A stretch of DNA of 64,000 bases, from contig NW_019091371.1 of NCBI RefSeq assembly GCF_001949145.1, positions 2,564,521-2,628,520 of the forward strand, given 5' to 3'. Origin of the DNA: Acanthaster planci (Eukaryota > Echinodermata > Asteroidea > Valvatida > Acanthasteridae). Position numbers and translations under genes: made by a program. The notes below the pieces were generated by a model, which was not told the origin of the DNA, made no database searches, and saw only the letters and a list, made by a program, of their open reading frames with translations. Shown one piece after another: positions 26,601 to 36,370 of the stretch; position 1 is the first letter of the stretch; each line of letters begins with the position of its first letter.

Positions 26601-26793
26601 TATTGTTGATCTGTCTGATGGCAAGCTCCACGGCGGTAAGGCCCTGCAGTCCGTACTCACCAATCCAGCCGGGGGCCGAGAGGGGAAACAGCCCGGCCAC
26701 GTGAAGCGCGGTGCCTGCCGCTGAGGTCGGCCCATGCAACAACCCCAAAGTTATGGCACAAAAAATCAATCGAAGCATTATTTTCACCTTCAT
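5544..26793 (-). CDS. GABBR2-like: GABA-B receptor-like class C GPCR, 16 exons
   Basis: Sixteen exons join in frame (2322 nt, 773 residues). Order: signal peptide 1-25, Venus-flytrap domain to about 445, seven-helix domain about 455-725, 49-residue tail. Family matches include TKDARIIVGNFYE, YGAKYQWFVIGYY, KMSSPRLNNI, AFGGMFTKMWRV, VGVLLMIDL and LNDSNYVGLSIYNV, all nearer to subunit 2 than subunit 1. An in-frame TAG 9 nt upstream of the ATG fixes the start. Known role of the family: plasma-membrane metabotropic receptor coupled to Gi/o, in which subunit 1 binds GABA and subunit 2 activates the G protein. Odd: both cysteines of the first flytrap disulfide are missing, the WQ(x)VDP motif reads PREIVDP, and the tail has no coiled coil. 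The second flytrap disulfide pair (VFC ... VRC) and the TM3/ECL2 pair (NIC ... VQC) are kept. The ligand is unknown; it may be an orphan paralogue. Confidence 0.88.
6224..6416 (-). CDS. GABBR2-like: Receptor exon 15: TM6 and TM7
   Basis: Residues 660-724, NVNVSGLNDSNYVGLSIYNV then two hydrophobic helices and LFFPK. The acceptor must be ACAG|AAATG at 6418-6417: the nearer TTTCAG at 6400 would shift frame, and the upstream choice restores TRNV as in the family. Donor CCAAAG|GTTAGA is weaker than the others. Confidence 0.84.
7307..7452 (-). CDS. GABBR2-like: Receptor exon 14: extracellular loop 2 and TM5
   Basis: Residues 612-660, EEVLVQCTSTHNIIWLM, IYKAFVMVFGAFLAWQT. The loop-2 Cys that pairs with TM3 is present. 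FLAWQTR matches FLAWETR of subunit 2. Acceptor ACCAG|ACTCC, donor ACAAG|GTAAAC, phase 2. Confidence 0.85.
8620..8745 (-). CDS. GABBR2-like: Receptor exon 13: TM4
   Basis: Residues 570-611, VIKDHHLIAIVGVLLMIDLA then ILIPREIVDPQT, aligning with IIKDQKLLVIVGGMLLIDL...WQxVDPL. The conserved Trp-Gln before VDP is Arg-Glu here. Acceptor CCACAG|GTCATT, donor CCTCAG|GTAGGT, phase 0. Confidence 0.85.
9445..9552 (-). CDS. GABBR2-like: Receptor exon 12: TM3 and intracellular loop 2
   Basis: Residues 534-569, AREWLLSIAFTLAFGGMFTK then MWRVYSVV and a basic end KTKRK, matching FGAMFAKTWRVHAI. Loop 2 of this family contacts the G protein; the basic residues are kept. Acceptor ATTAG|GCTCG, donor AAAG|GTACCG, phase 0. 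Confidence 0.87.
9858..10035. repeat. MITE-like element ending in AAATGACGTCACACTT repeats
   Basis: A 16-bp end at 9858-9873 is repeated inverted at 10019-10034, bracketing about 178 bp of the intron between receptor exons 11 and 12. A related piece that also shares the flanking GGGC(G/A)TGGTTT lies at 21000-21060, so this belongs to a dispersed family. Confidence 0.5.
10290..10422 (-). CDS. GABBR2-like: Receptor exon 11: TM2 and start of TM3 loop
   Basis: Residues 489-533, QVKMSSPRLNNIVATG, then TM2 and LLNICK with the TM3-side Cys of the extracellular disulfide. KMSSP(x)xNN is diagnostic of the subunit 2 side of the family. Acceptor CCTAG|GCAAG, donor TGTAAG|GTAAAA. Confidence 0.87.
10576..11591. 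mobile_element. Tc1/mariner-like deletion derivative with long TIRs
   Basis: Ends read CAGGGTGTCCCAG and its complement, flanked by TA on both sides (10574-10575 and 11592-11593), the target duplication of this superfamily. The inverted repeats extend about 210-220 bp (10576-10790 and 11375-11591). The interior keeps only the N-terminal, DNA-binding part of a transposase on the minus strand; the catalytic domain is gone, so the copy is non-autonomous. Confidence 0.8.
10795..11240 (-). pseudogene. Transposase N-terminal fragment (HTH, DUF4817-like)
   Basis: LTNEQRVFFVTKFLENKSF, FREAFPDRDPPSKSAIW and VRKYRDKG form the helix-turn-helix common to the insect-type mariner relatives that carry DUF4817. 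A one-base frameshift near 11035 moves into NKGHSGRRRPVRTPENVAA, then SPSSFNM and RREFAQ. The catalytic domain that should follow is replaced by the terminal repeat. Broken and truncated. Confidence 0.75.
11614..11736. repeat. Imperfect inverted repeat beside the mariner element
   Basis: About 50-nt arms: GGCAGCCGTCTTCCCGGTCA near 11620 and its near-complement near 11710-11727, separated by a short spacer. Either a small foldback element or the end of an older insertion into which the neighbouring element jumped. Confidence 0.55.
12796..12952 (-). CDS. GABBR2-like: Receptor exon 10: linker and TM1
   Basis: Residues about 437-489. Polar linker, then TM1 (DPVVFITSCVIAGVGCALAI, continuing CFVTFNFIL). 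The cysteine-rich domain of mGluRs is absent, as in GABA-B receptors. Acceptor ATTCAG|GTGG, donor CACAG|GTAGAT, phase 2. Confidence 0.84.
13765..13851 (-). CDS. GABBR2-like: Receptor exon 9: flytrap end
   Basis: 87 nt, GQEVVIGTYEKDEKISW ... KIWYQN. Two GT donors exist (13775 and 13764); only the GTAGGT donor at 13764-13763 keeps frame into exon 10, where the split codon gives WYQNGGNPP, like the WIGGSPP turn of the family. Confidence 0.8.
14805..14868 (-). CDS. GABBR2-like: Receptor exon 8: flytrap C-terminal part
   Basis: 64 nt, GPVSFSARGDRIGLFLIEQN, matching G(H/Q)VVF...GxRMG..LIEQ of the family. Acceptor TTCCAG|GGA, donor AGAG|GTAAGG, leaving phase 1. Confidence 0.85.
15697..15930 (-). 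CDS. GABBR2-like: Receptor exon 7: flytrap lobe 2
   Basis: Residues 309-386, TPQEFRNHIRD, ANAHDGMWALALGLN, RFYGVS. Matches the YDGIW(V/A)(I/L)A helix and the F(x)GV(S/T)G turn. Acceptor TTAAG|ACACC, donor TTTCG|GTGAGA, phase 0. Confidence 0.87.
16071..16268 (-). CDS. GABBR2-like: Receptor exon 6: flytrap lobe 2
   Basis: Residues 243-308, AYKLGLYGAKYQWFVIGYY, then VRCNSS and EAAEGYMTV. The tyrosine of the IGWY motif and the Cys that pairs with VFC are present. Acceptor CAAAG|GCT, donor CAG|GTAAAT, phase 0. Confidence 0.87.
17191..17256 (-). CDS. GABBR2-like: Receptor exon 5: short flytrap exon
   Basis: Residues 221-242, TKDARIIVGNFYESTARKV then FCT. Acceptor CCACAG|ACTAAAG and donor ACG|GTGGGT are chosen because only this pair keeps frame with both neighbours and reproduces the family motif VFCxxY across the junction. 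Confidence 0.85.
18684..18788 (-). CDS. GABBR2-like: Receptor exon 4: flytrap
   Basis: Residues 186-220, VSRELQRLLEANANFSI, ESFSEDP, LRRIK. Corresponds to the ESFSNDP strand region of subunit 2. Acceptor TCAAG|GTTTC, donor AAAG|GTACGA, phase 0. Confidence 0.82.
19677..19847 (-). CDS. GABBR2-like: Receptor exon 3: flytrap lobe 1
   Basis: Residues 129-185, MAFASSAIELS, YPYFFRT, FGWGKVATL, matching the SFAATTP / YPYFFRT / WKRVGTL stretch of the family. Acceptor AAAG|ATGG, donor TGGG|GTAAGG, phase 0. Confidence 0.87.
22950..23186 (+). pseudogene. Possible THAP zinc-finger remnant
   Basis: Within an intron of the receptor gene, antisense to it, a 102-codon frame contains YKRFLDTICFRHKSFRFTGK then NTQQFCANYFPDPFLTRE. 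The spacing resembles the second half of a THAP domain (K-N-x-x-x-C-x-x-H-F), but the zinc-binding His is Tyr and the first Cys pair is unclear. THAP domains occur in transposons, so this may be a relic. Weak call. Confidence 0.22.
23267..23404 (-). CDS. GABBR2-like: Receptor exon 2: flytrap lobe 1
   Basis: Residues 83-128, ASSAVAMTALFDLYHREP through SLWALTQ. Acceptor TTCAG|GCG, donor CCAA|GTAAGG, phase 0 on both sides. The family Cys in the PGCSS / GVCPS motif is replaced (LGELLSTVT). Confidence 0.85.
24290..24560. repeat. Imperfect inverted-repeat (foldback/MITE-like) element
   Basis: The arms at about 24300-24415 and 24425-24558 are reverse complements with scattered mismatches: CACGGACGTATATAA pairs with TTATACACGTCCGTG, and CGGCCATTTTACCGAGC pairs with GCTCAGTGAAATGGCCG. 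Located in the large intron between receptor exons 1 and 2. No coding motif. Confidence 0.6.
26548..26793 (-). CDS. GABBR2-like: Receptor exon 1: signal peptide and flytrap start
   Basis: Residues 1-82. Hydrophobic signal peptide with cleavage likely after TSA, then LHVAGLFPLSAPGWIGEYG and ending DYNDTK. Donor CCAAG|GTATGA, phase 0. Where the family has Cys right after the D(S/T)(K/Q) motif, the next exon supplies Ala. Confidence 0.88.
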
Positions 26794-29700
26794 GAAAATC
26801 TAATTCATGCTCAATGCAAATACGTTTCGACAGTAAGAGGTATGAAATAGCCGTCAAAACATGACTGTCATCTCTGAACGTAAAAGATGGAGTCTAGGAA
26901 TTCCCTTCATAGATTACGCTTTTGACTTTGGTCTTGTCAACCAAATCTCTTGTTTCTGCGCTTCCTCCCACGTTCCAATCGAGCCATCTCATACAACGAT
27001 AGCATGACGTCAGAAAACTGAACTCCGAGATCTGTGATCCGATTGGCTGGACTCACCGCAACCTCACGTACTGGTAGCTCAGCGTCTGCCCGATGGTATA
27101 CACAGGCAGCGATTTGTTGTCTAAAAAGTGCAATTTTCGAGGTCTATAGTTTGAATTATATGCTATTATTGCTAAGGAGTTCAGTTCTCTTTGCCTATCT
27201 GTTCGTTGGCGGGTAAATTGATTTCGATTAACGGGCTTAATTACACGAATTACATCGAAGGACAAATTCACGCTGTTTAAGTACTTTTGAGAGGAGGGGA
27301 ATGACCACCGTTTGCAATCTTCTAAAAAAAAAGGATGCTGGAAAATGCATAATATGAGTTGCTTGATAAAAATGTAGAGGTAGCGTGTGACAGCAGCGAG
27401 CTTCTGTATTGTTCAAAAGTCGGTGACCGATATAAAAGAAAAATAATATTTCGTGATCTAAACGAAACACACGAATTTAGGCCAGTTTCTGAACTGATTA
27501 AGTATGTTTATTTGGGCTCAATATTAGCTTACGAGATTGTTCAGTGTCCATTACATGTAATGTGTGTTTCCGTGACAACATCATATTTCTGACAATTATG
27601 TTTACGTTAGTCAAGTGCAAATTTGCCACGTGACAGCCTCGTAAGCTTATATTTGAAGCTGTAATTACTGTCAGTCTTAATACCGCCCTACCGCTAGGTG
27701 TTGTTTCCTTAGAATCATATTCTGTGAGCCATGGTAGTCTCTGTCGCTGACTGTGTCATTATCCTTGGATGCACATCGTGTTACTCTAGGCCTATAGCCA
27801 CAAATACTGGACACCTGTTTTGGAAAATCAGTATTGATTCTTCGAAGATGAGTTTGGTGAATCGACAACTTATGGATTGGCGAGAGGCATCAAGTGTAGT
27901 CAGGGACTTTATTAAATGCTGTCTGTAATCACTCGAAAACCTACACCATCAACAGATTCTCAAGTAACGGCAACTTTCAACCAGTGCACTTGCACTAAAA
28001 GGAATATAAACTCTAGCGATATTCAGGTAGGCACAAAGTGCTGACGTGTGACACCATATGGAGTACGCGCGCAGTGCCGGTTCACGCGCTGATTCTCTAC
28101 GAAGTAGAATTAGAGTCAAAAAGGTCAGAACATGTTTTCCGATAAACGTAATACTTTTATAAAAATCGATTTTTTAATATAATGTTTTTTAAACAGTACG
28201 TACTTTGAATTTTTAAATTCATTTTCCAAAACCGAATAAATTTTCGTACCTAATATATCTTTTTTGGATAAACATTTACAGACCTAGCATGTTTTTAAGA
28301 TTCGAATGAAATTATTTTGATCTAACATGTTTTTAAGATTTGAATAAAATGTTATAGATAGGTCATGTTTTTAAGATACGAATAAAATTTTTGGACCTAA
28401 TATGTTTTAAGACTCGAGTACATTTTTTCAGACCGAACATGTTTTCGAAATCTGAATGAAATTTGACAGACCTAACAATTTCCAGATTCGAATGCATTTT
28501 CCCCGACAATAAACAGCCAGAGGTTTCGAGTTCCGCACCTGCATTTCATCCGAATCCAGAAAGCATTTGAATTTCGAAAGCATCCTCCTTTAAAGGCATC
28601 CGAAATTTTGAAAAAGCATCCACATTAAAAAAGCATTCGAATTGAGAAAGCGAGTCCCCTCCCCCCATTGCCATTGCTCCCTGTACCGCCGCAGTGCATT
28701 TTTTGAGGAGCTGATCCTTGAGGAATGATTAAAAAACTCTGCGATAAATTAAACACCAATATTGTAGAAATCGAGCATACCATTCTTGGGCAACGCCTTT
28801 TCTAACCGAGACAGGTCAGTCAAGATGTACACCTTTCCCATTGTCGTATTCACTGCACGCGGGCTGGCGCGAGCGTTTTGAACTTCAAATGACCATAATC
28901 ATAACATGTCTGATTGAGTTCATTTCCCCCTTCAGTTGTGAGACAGGCCAAAATAATCCATCTATTTGAGGGTTAAGCCAGCATATTTCTTTCATTGCTT
29001 ATCAAAAGAAAGCTTCAAATCTCAATCCACGAATCCGTCGTAAGTCAAACCAACCAACATAACCGTCCTTCTCCCTGCCATTTAATCAATCTCAAGCCAG
29101 TGTGCCTTGGAAAAGTCAGCGAGGACCTAGAATCAATTTTTCACTGAGAAAGCAATTTTAGAAATCAGTCAACGGGCAAAAATAAGGTCTGCTCCTCTTG
29201 CATTTCGCCTTTAGTGGTACAAGCTCGACGTCGATGGTAAATTTGGTTCGGTTTGACTTGTAATCAAAATTTAATAGTGTAGATGATTAACGTTGGGTTC
29301 ACTAAGGTAAAATAACAACGGATTTTTCTAAATACTTGGAGAGCACTGTACTGTGTGTTTTTTTCTATTGCAACTGTTCATTTTAAATCAAACCTCGTAA
29401 ACTATTCTATAACTATAAAGCATAAAACAAAATAACAAAAGAAACGTTTCCCAACAAAACAACAGTACTAAAAACACTCACTTAAAAACGACATGAATGC
29501 TTACTTTCACCCAATCTGATTACCCATCACTGTTCATAAGAAGGGGCTTTTTTTAACATATTGTTCGTATTAGGCTCCTACGTGAACCCCCCCCCCAAAA
29601 AAAAAAAAAATAAGAAAACGCTCCCCTATTACAATGTATTAGCGGCAGTCTTTGTATTGCTGTATTTGCTGGAGCTTCGTTTATCAGCTACTTGACAGTC

Positions 29701-32700
29701 GTATCGGGTGTTTTGCAACACCGGATTCCACAAAGATAGTGCCACTATCTCCACAAAATACTGCCCCCAAACCCCAACAATTTTAACCCCGCGCGAACGC
29801 TTGATGACCTTTAATAATGATACCAATCAACACGGGATTTAACTGAACATAAGATGAAATGGAAAACTGTCAAAGGATTCTCCGGCCTTTGCGAATTCTT
29901 ACATTCGAGATCATGTTTCAGGGTGATCAGATTCAGACTAATCACGGAACATATGCACTAAATACCTTCCACCAAAATATCCAATATATACTGATCATCT
30001 CAGAGTCGTATCAGTGTTTGCTGAAGAAAATTGGCTCTGGTGGCGACAAGGAGAATCAGCTGTGGATTTAGTTATATTTAGAGTAAATTACCTGAAATTC
30101 CCCGTGTGTCCCAAGTGTGCAGTAAAGCAGGTCAGGTCTAAAGTAACTCAAGACGGCACGGTAAGAAGGAAAGGGATGGCGTTGTCAATTTCAGAATAGA
30201 GATACTGAGAGACATGTCACACAAACCATGACAACCGAACAAGGGCAGCCGATTCTGTGGGAAAACTTCACCAATTTTTGTTTGCCTCTGTCTTGTGAAT
30301 GGGCTTTTTAATTTTGGGTTGGCTTTGTTGTTAGTGTTGTTTTAAAATGGTCATAGCGACAGATTCGCATTCAGAAACTTAGACCGTTCACAAAACTATT
30401 AGCAGTGGCGAAGCCAATCTCTTGAGTTTTGTGTTTTAGGTAGTGTCCAAAAGACTCCAAATGTACCAACGAATTGCCTGGATTAAAGGATATACATTAA
30501 CGAGAGACCACGAGGGAAATGCACTGAGGAATACATGAGTAACATCTTTTTAGTAAATTGGCACATACAAACCCCCTTTTCTAGCGCTTGTGTTTACTTG
30601 GGCATACCTATGGATCTTTAAAAGCAAACAACATAAAATGAGAGCATCACCAAGCCACGAGTGTTCTCTTTTAAACAATATGAATCATAAACAAAACCAG
30701 TTGACCGCTTGTGCTTGAAATGGACAGTATTTGCTTGCACCCTTTCTCGGGGGATATACTGTAGAATGCTGATCGACATGCAGTCACTTTTCATTGCGTC
30801 ATCAGATTCTGAAACTTCACATGCTGCTCAAAAGAATGCACTTTAAAATTAGTAGAGGAATCGTCTCAGTTGCCTTCATTACACTTTATCGCAAAGGTGC
30901 TTGAGTATATTTAAGCATAACCTGTGCTAAGAAATTAAAAAAAAAATACAAACCAAAATGTTTCCACATACATTTAGAGGGAATTGTTGTAACGGTTCAA
31001 ATTCATTTGGTGTTTTAATATTCTGGTCCAGTGTGGCAATACTTTATAGGCAAGGGGGGGGGGCTAGGGCCAACCCCTCCAAAAAGGGCACCACTATTTC
31101 TAGATTTTGGTCTATTTCATTCTCTTTCCTTCCAAAACCCTGTAGGAAAGAAAATCGAAATACTCTGGCCCACGTACAAACACAATTCTGGTCCCATTCA
31201 GTTATAAATCCATCTTTAAAATGTATTTATATGGCTTACTTATTTTGAACAAAAATTACGTTGACACAAGGACAAACGATACAACAAAAGTCCCAAAGCT
31301 TCAACCTGTGATCATTTAATAAGATAACAGTTGAGCGATTAAGCTAATAGATTCATTTAAACCCAATACCCAAAATTCAATATGGCCCTAAATATAGACG
31401 GTGCTGTTTACAGAGCGAAGTCCATCTATAAGTGGCACTACAACGTCTCACCTTTTGTGACTACCAGACCACTTATGACTTGAATGACTTATTCTAAACT
31501 TTAAAAATAGGATAGGATGTAGGATAGGATTTGGTTCATTATTCCTTTTCAACACTGGGGATGCAAAATACACCTGTGAAGAATGTAACAATTATTATTA
31601 AATAAAATCAGTCCAGCTGTACTCGAACTACGCGTTAGACCGCGGGCCAGAAACCATAGCTTGCAGGTTCGTCGATAGTTTGTAGTGGCAACTTACTTTT
31701 TGCTCTAATAAATACCTTACATACTATGAATCAATATTTTGCCCGTTGCCATCGGGATGTTTTGCTCTAAATGCGAAACATGCATGGGTATAAAAATGCG
31801 AAAATGCTCGTGTTTTGTTCGCCTTTTTGTAATGTGCCGATAGAGGGCGCTGTCTCCGACCTCGATCCTTTTGAACTCATGAAATACCACCATTGCACCT
31901 GGGGACGGGTGGCACTCGAAATGGCGCCGTCCGTAAGCATACGGTCGTTTGCCATGTTAACGACGAACCAGGAGAAATTTCACAATTTACAGAGAAGAGT
32001 TGGTGAAAATATGTGTCCTTGGGACTAGGTTTGTCTGTGTCAGTTACAATACTAATCACTGTGCTCGCTCTGATTTAGGAAGCAGATGCACTTTCAGGAA
32101 AATAGAAATTATTTCTGTACTACTTATTTCTACAACAAAAGTCAAGTTGATGGGGGGGGCGTAATTCCACAGAATTTCCGAGCAAATAAATTCATGACTC
32201 TTTATAGTCGTTTTCCTAGTTCCGGATCTTTCCTAATTCTGGATCATTTGAATGTGAAACCTACTTCTTTATGTACTGTTCTTCAGTTCGCATTCTAAGA
32301 CAGGTTCTATTTGAAAGGTAAAATATATTTGTTTTCAAACTTTCTAGCTTGGCCAAAAATCAGCAACAATTTACAGGGCGATCGGTCACCCACTATGTGT
32401 GATTCCAAATACTTTTTCGTTTTTGACAGTCATATACACGTTACAGCTAATATCAAATGAATTAGAATTTCCGTTTTCAAAATCGGCTGAAAACTGAACC
32501 TTTTTTTTCTAAATTTGGATCGCAAATTAAGGGCATGCAAATACAGGTACGTTACAGAATCAACTATACTAACCTAGCAGAAATGTGACGTAATGGGTTT
32601 GTCAGTGCGCGGCGTCGGGATGGTATTGTTGACAGCTTGCTGTACAGCTGATAACGTTGAGTGACAATTTACACTTGTTCTATTTTTAATTTGTTGGAAT

Positions 32701-33460
32701 AAGTTATGGAATTTTATTTATCAAATATTTTTCCCTTAGAAATTCTCCATTAGAAAAATCAGCTTGTTACCATGGCTGAAAAATGGATTTTCGTGCGGTT
32801 ATTTTTTTATTCGTGAACTTTTTGTCGCATTCCAGAACTGGTTTAACCGAACCAGAAGTATGAAAAGTGTCCTAATCACTTTTGGCATTCATGTTAGTTA
32901 AAATTAAAAGCTTGTAATCAGAAAAAACAAAAACAAAACTTTGCAGTATCTCTTAAACACAAGGTGGACTACTGACCACATTTCACTCATGAATTTGAGG
33001 ATTTTGTAAGTGCAATCTCACTGAATACTTTTCGCGATCTGAAATAAGGAAATAAAGTGTACATGTTCTTTACTTCAGATTTCCTTACATAATCTTATGA
33101 ATATGTTAATCGTTCATGGTTCAATTATTTTCTGTCGGTATGCGCCTCCCTGGGAATGTTGGCTAATTTACACGTAAATCATCTTGATTTCTATATCACC
33201 AATTCAAATAGCAATTTAGATCAAATAGTTTTTTTTGGTGATTTTGAATCGGCAGATTTAATTTAGGGAGGACAACATGTTTCAATTTTCATTTGTTACC
33301 TGATTTGTATTTTTTCCAGGTTTTGCACATTTTACAGCATTCTCCCTCCCTATAATTATAACCGACCTCAAGCCTCCAAAATCCTCTAGGTGGTTTTGGA
33401 GGATTTTATGTATATTCACGTGTCTTTTTTTTTTCATTGCATACAGGCACCCCCTTCGTG
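26794..33460. other. Intergenic region, no gene recognised
   Basis: 6.7 kb between two minus-strand genes. It holds the receptor promoter (not identifiable by eye), a minisatellite at 28.3-28.5 kb, an A-rich stretch near 29.6 kb and simple G runs. The short open frames show no family motif or paired splice sites. Confidence 0.5.
28265..28505. repeat. Decayed minisatellite, roughly 40-bp unit
   Basis: Six or so degenerate copies built on GACCTAACATGTTTTTAAGA followed by TTCGAATGAAATTTT. A second, different A-rich repeat (GAAAGCAT / AAAGCATTCGAA words) follows at 28555-28650. Confidence 0.65.
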
Positions 33461-33467
33461 CACATGG

Positions 33468-33473
33468 TTTATT
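33468..33473 (-). promoter_or_regulatory. Polyadenylation signal of the P450 gene
   Basis: AATAAA on the minus strand, about 90 nt downstream of the P450 stop codon. Confidence 0.55.
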
Positions 33474-33560
33474 GAATCTTTAGACCTGTTGCAGGGCATG
33501 CAAATCAAAGAAACATGGTGTTTTGAAGGAAGAAAGTACAAAGCTGGGCTTGAACGACGG

Positions 33561-33745
33561 CTACCATTCCCTAGGAGTGGCGACAATTTTGTAGGGTTTG
33601 GGCGAAAAGGTCATCTTGAAATCTCCTTTGAACCTCATGGGAGGCTCGCCCCTCGGCAATGAGAAGTCGAACTGGTGGAGAAGATGAGAGAAGAGGAGGA
33701 AGAGCTGAATACGAGCCACGTTCTCTCCGGGACAAAGGCGACGGC
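33561..33745 (-). CDS. CYP2-like: P450 exon 3: heme loop to C terminus
   Basis: Acceptor CTTCAG|GCCGT; the split Gly codon completes FSRGRRLCPGE across the junction. Ends ATPREW then TAG. Confidence 0.92.
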
Positions 33746-34125
33746 CTGAAGACAAAACAGACACTATGAAGACATGACAGACCACTTAGTGGAAAGTGTT
33801 CTTTCCAAGAGATACAACTTCCTTGCTACTTATGTTTTCAACCGTTAGGTTTTGATTGTTTTGGATGTCTAGCCGCTACTATGGGCCTCGAGCCGTACCA
33901 AGAGAGGGCACTACTTTCTTAGCAAACGGAGGCTCCATCGGTACCAACAAATGAATACTCCCGACCAGCATGCCTCTTTTTAAAAATGCGGAGATGCTTC
34001 TGCTCGAGACGGATACGAGTATGCTCATGGCATCTGTATGTACATAGGCTCAAAAAGTGATAAATAGCGGATAAATAGGTGGTAAAATCTTGTAAGCGTA
34101 ACTTCTTCGGTGTAATTCACATGCA

Positions 34126-34166
<41 letters not shown>

Positions 34167-36220
34167 AATGTCATGCAGAGGCAAGGAATTTTTGAATTCC
34201 ACCGAATCTCATTAAAATTGACTTCTCTTGAGCTCTGGGCACATCGAAATATTTCCCAAGGGGAAATGCTTAAATGGATTAAAAGAGATTTTTGAATGGA
34301 TGGAGGATAGTTATATAATGTACGTAAACCATTGAATAAAGAGTGCACGATGTAGAGGAAGATGTGGCGAAATAGTTTACCTCTGCTAAATACATTAAGC
34401 TGTTTGTCTCGGCGATCCAGACGGCCTGACTCATCCAGGAATCGTCCAGGAACGAACTTGTCGGGGTCTCCCGAATCCTGCCAAATCGCCAGATCCCGGC
34501 TCATGTTCCAGAAGTCGCCGACCACGATGGCACCATTGGGGATGTTCAAGCCAAACATCGTGGTGTCCTCGGACACGTAATGCGGACCCACCAGGGGCAC
34601 CACACAACCGATCCGCTGTGATTCGCATATTGTCGCCCCCGTGTAATGCAGTTTGGATTGGTCCGAGAGCGCTGGGGCCCGCCTGAGTCCCACCTCCGTC
34701 GCTAGCTCCGCGTGGATGTCCGCCTGGACGTCGGGCTGGCTGACCAGGTGGAGGAACGCCCAGCGCAGGGTCGAGGTAATCGACTCTGTTCCGCCCAGGA
34801 ACAAGTCAAACACAGTCAGAGCGATGTCGTCGGTATCGATGTGGGTCTTCTTGTAGTTTCTCTTCCTTAGCAGCATCCCTCGGAGCAGTACGTCTATTGC
34901 ATCTCTGGGGTTGTCGAAGTCTAGCGTCTCCTGGTGCTGCTTTACTTCCTCCCGCAGGAACGTTACGGCATTCACGGTAGCTGTCTTGGCCTCCTGGAAG
35001 CCGATGAGGGAGCCAAGTCTCTGGATGAATGGCACCATCCCCAACAGCGACCCAAAACCGTCCGTGTCAGAGAAGAGGTGCAAGCAGTCCAGGAACTTCT
35101 GGAAGCGGGGATCGGAGTCGTCGAAGCGTCGACCCAGGGCGATGGTGGACATGACGTTGGCCGTGGTCCTCCTCAGCAGGCTCTTGGGGTCGAAGGCCCG
35201 GCCATTCAGATTTCGGATCTGCTGGACTAGATGCTTGGCCTCGCTAGTGACGATATCTTCGAAGGTCTTGCCCCCAATGCGGTCACCCCTGAGTGCTGCC
35301 ATGACATACATTCGTAGCTCTGACCACTTCTCCCCAGATGACATGACAATCCCTGAATTGAGAAAAGAGTGAAAAACCTCACTTCTAACATTACAACGAT
35401 TGCATAAAAATTGCCTTTATCATTTTATTGCTTTCACTTGATTAAAGTTCAAATACGTTCGACTTCGAGAGACATTAATCATGCCACCCCACAGAAAAAA
35501 CAAAAACAAAGAAATACCAATACAAAATACCGCCTAATTTTCGTTTTGCATCAGTTGCTTGTGATGTAGGATGTTAGTCACTTTATGTAAATTGTGGACA
35601 GCAGATGTTTTTTCCATTTGTATCGCACGTGGCATAATGCGGTATTAATCTACAAGACCTTCTCTGAAAATTTAACCTTTTGGGTAATGTGATATTGATT
35701 TTAATATAATTGGATTACGATTAATATATGCAATCACACAATCTAAAATGACCGCTCACAAAGGTATTAGAATGAATATTCATTTAACAATACAATTTTA
35801 AAATGCTGAGTAATTTTACCACAACATTTGTCAAATACAATGTATTAGCAACTAACCAGAAGCATGGGGGTTGGGGAAGATCTTTAAGTCTGCAGAGAGC
35901 GTGGAGGGCGGTCTGGCAGCAGCCTGGGGGTTGATGAACGCCACCTTGATCGTGGTGTACTGGCTGACCACCACCACCAGCTGCCCACCGATGTTCAGGC
36001 TGTAGATATCGTGCCGGCGGGAGAGGTCGGACAGCCAGCTGCGGAACTCATACCCGTGGCCCAGCCGAAGAAGCTTGGGCAGCAGCCCCAGAATAGGCCA
36101 GCCCCGTGGGCCCGGCGGCAGATTGCGCCGGTAGCGCAGTACCACGGCCAGGCCCAGGAAGACCGCGACGCCAACGAGGATGGAACTGACATTGTATACA
36201 AAGCTGAGGACGCCCGCCAT
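33561..36220 (-). CDS. CYP2-like: Cytochrome P450, CYP2-clan, 3 exons
   Basis: Exons 36220-35857, 35352-34381 and 33745-33561 join in frame to 506 residues, the usual length for a microsomal P450. N-terminal membrane anchor about 10-30, then proline hinge LPPGPRGWPILG. C-helix W and R (GEKWSELR), I-helix GGTES at 308-312, K-helix ESQR at 365-368 (ExxR), FVPGRF at 421-426 and heme loop FSRGRRLCPGE at 443-453, with C450 as the heme ligand. All catalytic motifs are intact. The family inserts one oxygen atom into lipids, steroids or xenobiotics with NADPH-P450 reductase at the ER membrane; the substrate here is unknown. Only two introns, both in phase 1. MAGVLSF is chosen as the start because it places the anchor as in the family; the frame is open further upstream. 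Intron 2 contains a 36-nt A run. Confidence 0.93.
34130..34165. repeat. 36-nt poly(A) tract in P450 intron 2
   Basis: An uninterrupted A run on the + strand (poly-T in the gene's sense). It could be the tail of a retroposon inserted in + orientation, but no SINE or LINE body is visible beside it. Confidence 0.7.
34381..35352 (-). CDS. CYP2-like: P450 exon 2: helices C to K and PERF region
   Basis: 972 nt. Acceptor ATTCAG|GGATT restores GIVMSSGEKW, as in CYP2 proteins (GIIFSSG). Donor GCAGAG|GTAAAC, phase 1. One uninterrupted exon carries what is several exons in vertebrate CYP2 genes. Confidence 0.92.
35857..36220 (-). CDS. CYP2-like: P450 exon 1: anchor, hinge, A helix and beta-1 region
   Basis: Codons 1-121 plus one base. 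Ends NPHAS with donor TCTG|GTTAGT, phase 1. Confidence 0.9.
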
Positions 36221-36335
36221 CTTTGTTCTAGGAAGCAGGCCTTGCAATAAAAGCCACTGCAATATACCCGTGCAGAAAGTCTTTATGCTGTGGCACGTAC
36301 ACCTAGCCTCTGTTACATGCCATCTGCATAGGCCA

Positions 36336-36370
36336 AGTACAATGTACATGTACATGTACTGTACATGTAG
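36336..36370. repeat. TGTACATG palindromic repeat upstream of P450
   Basis: Overlapping self-complementary TGTACATGTACATG words about 120-150 bp 5' of the P450 start codon. Related TGTACATG clusters occur at 52005-52037 and 56967-57065. Simple repeat; a regulatory role is only possible. Confidence 0.45.

Noticed and set aside
34911-35372. 153-codon and 98-codon + strand frames
   Set aside because: They are antisense shadows of P450 exon 2.
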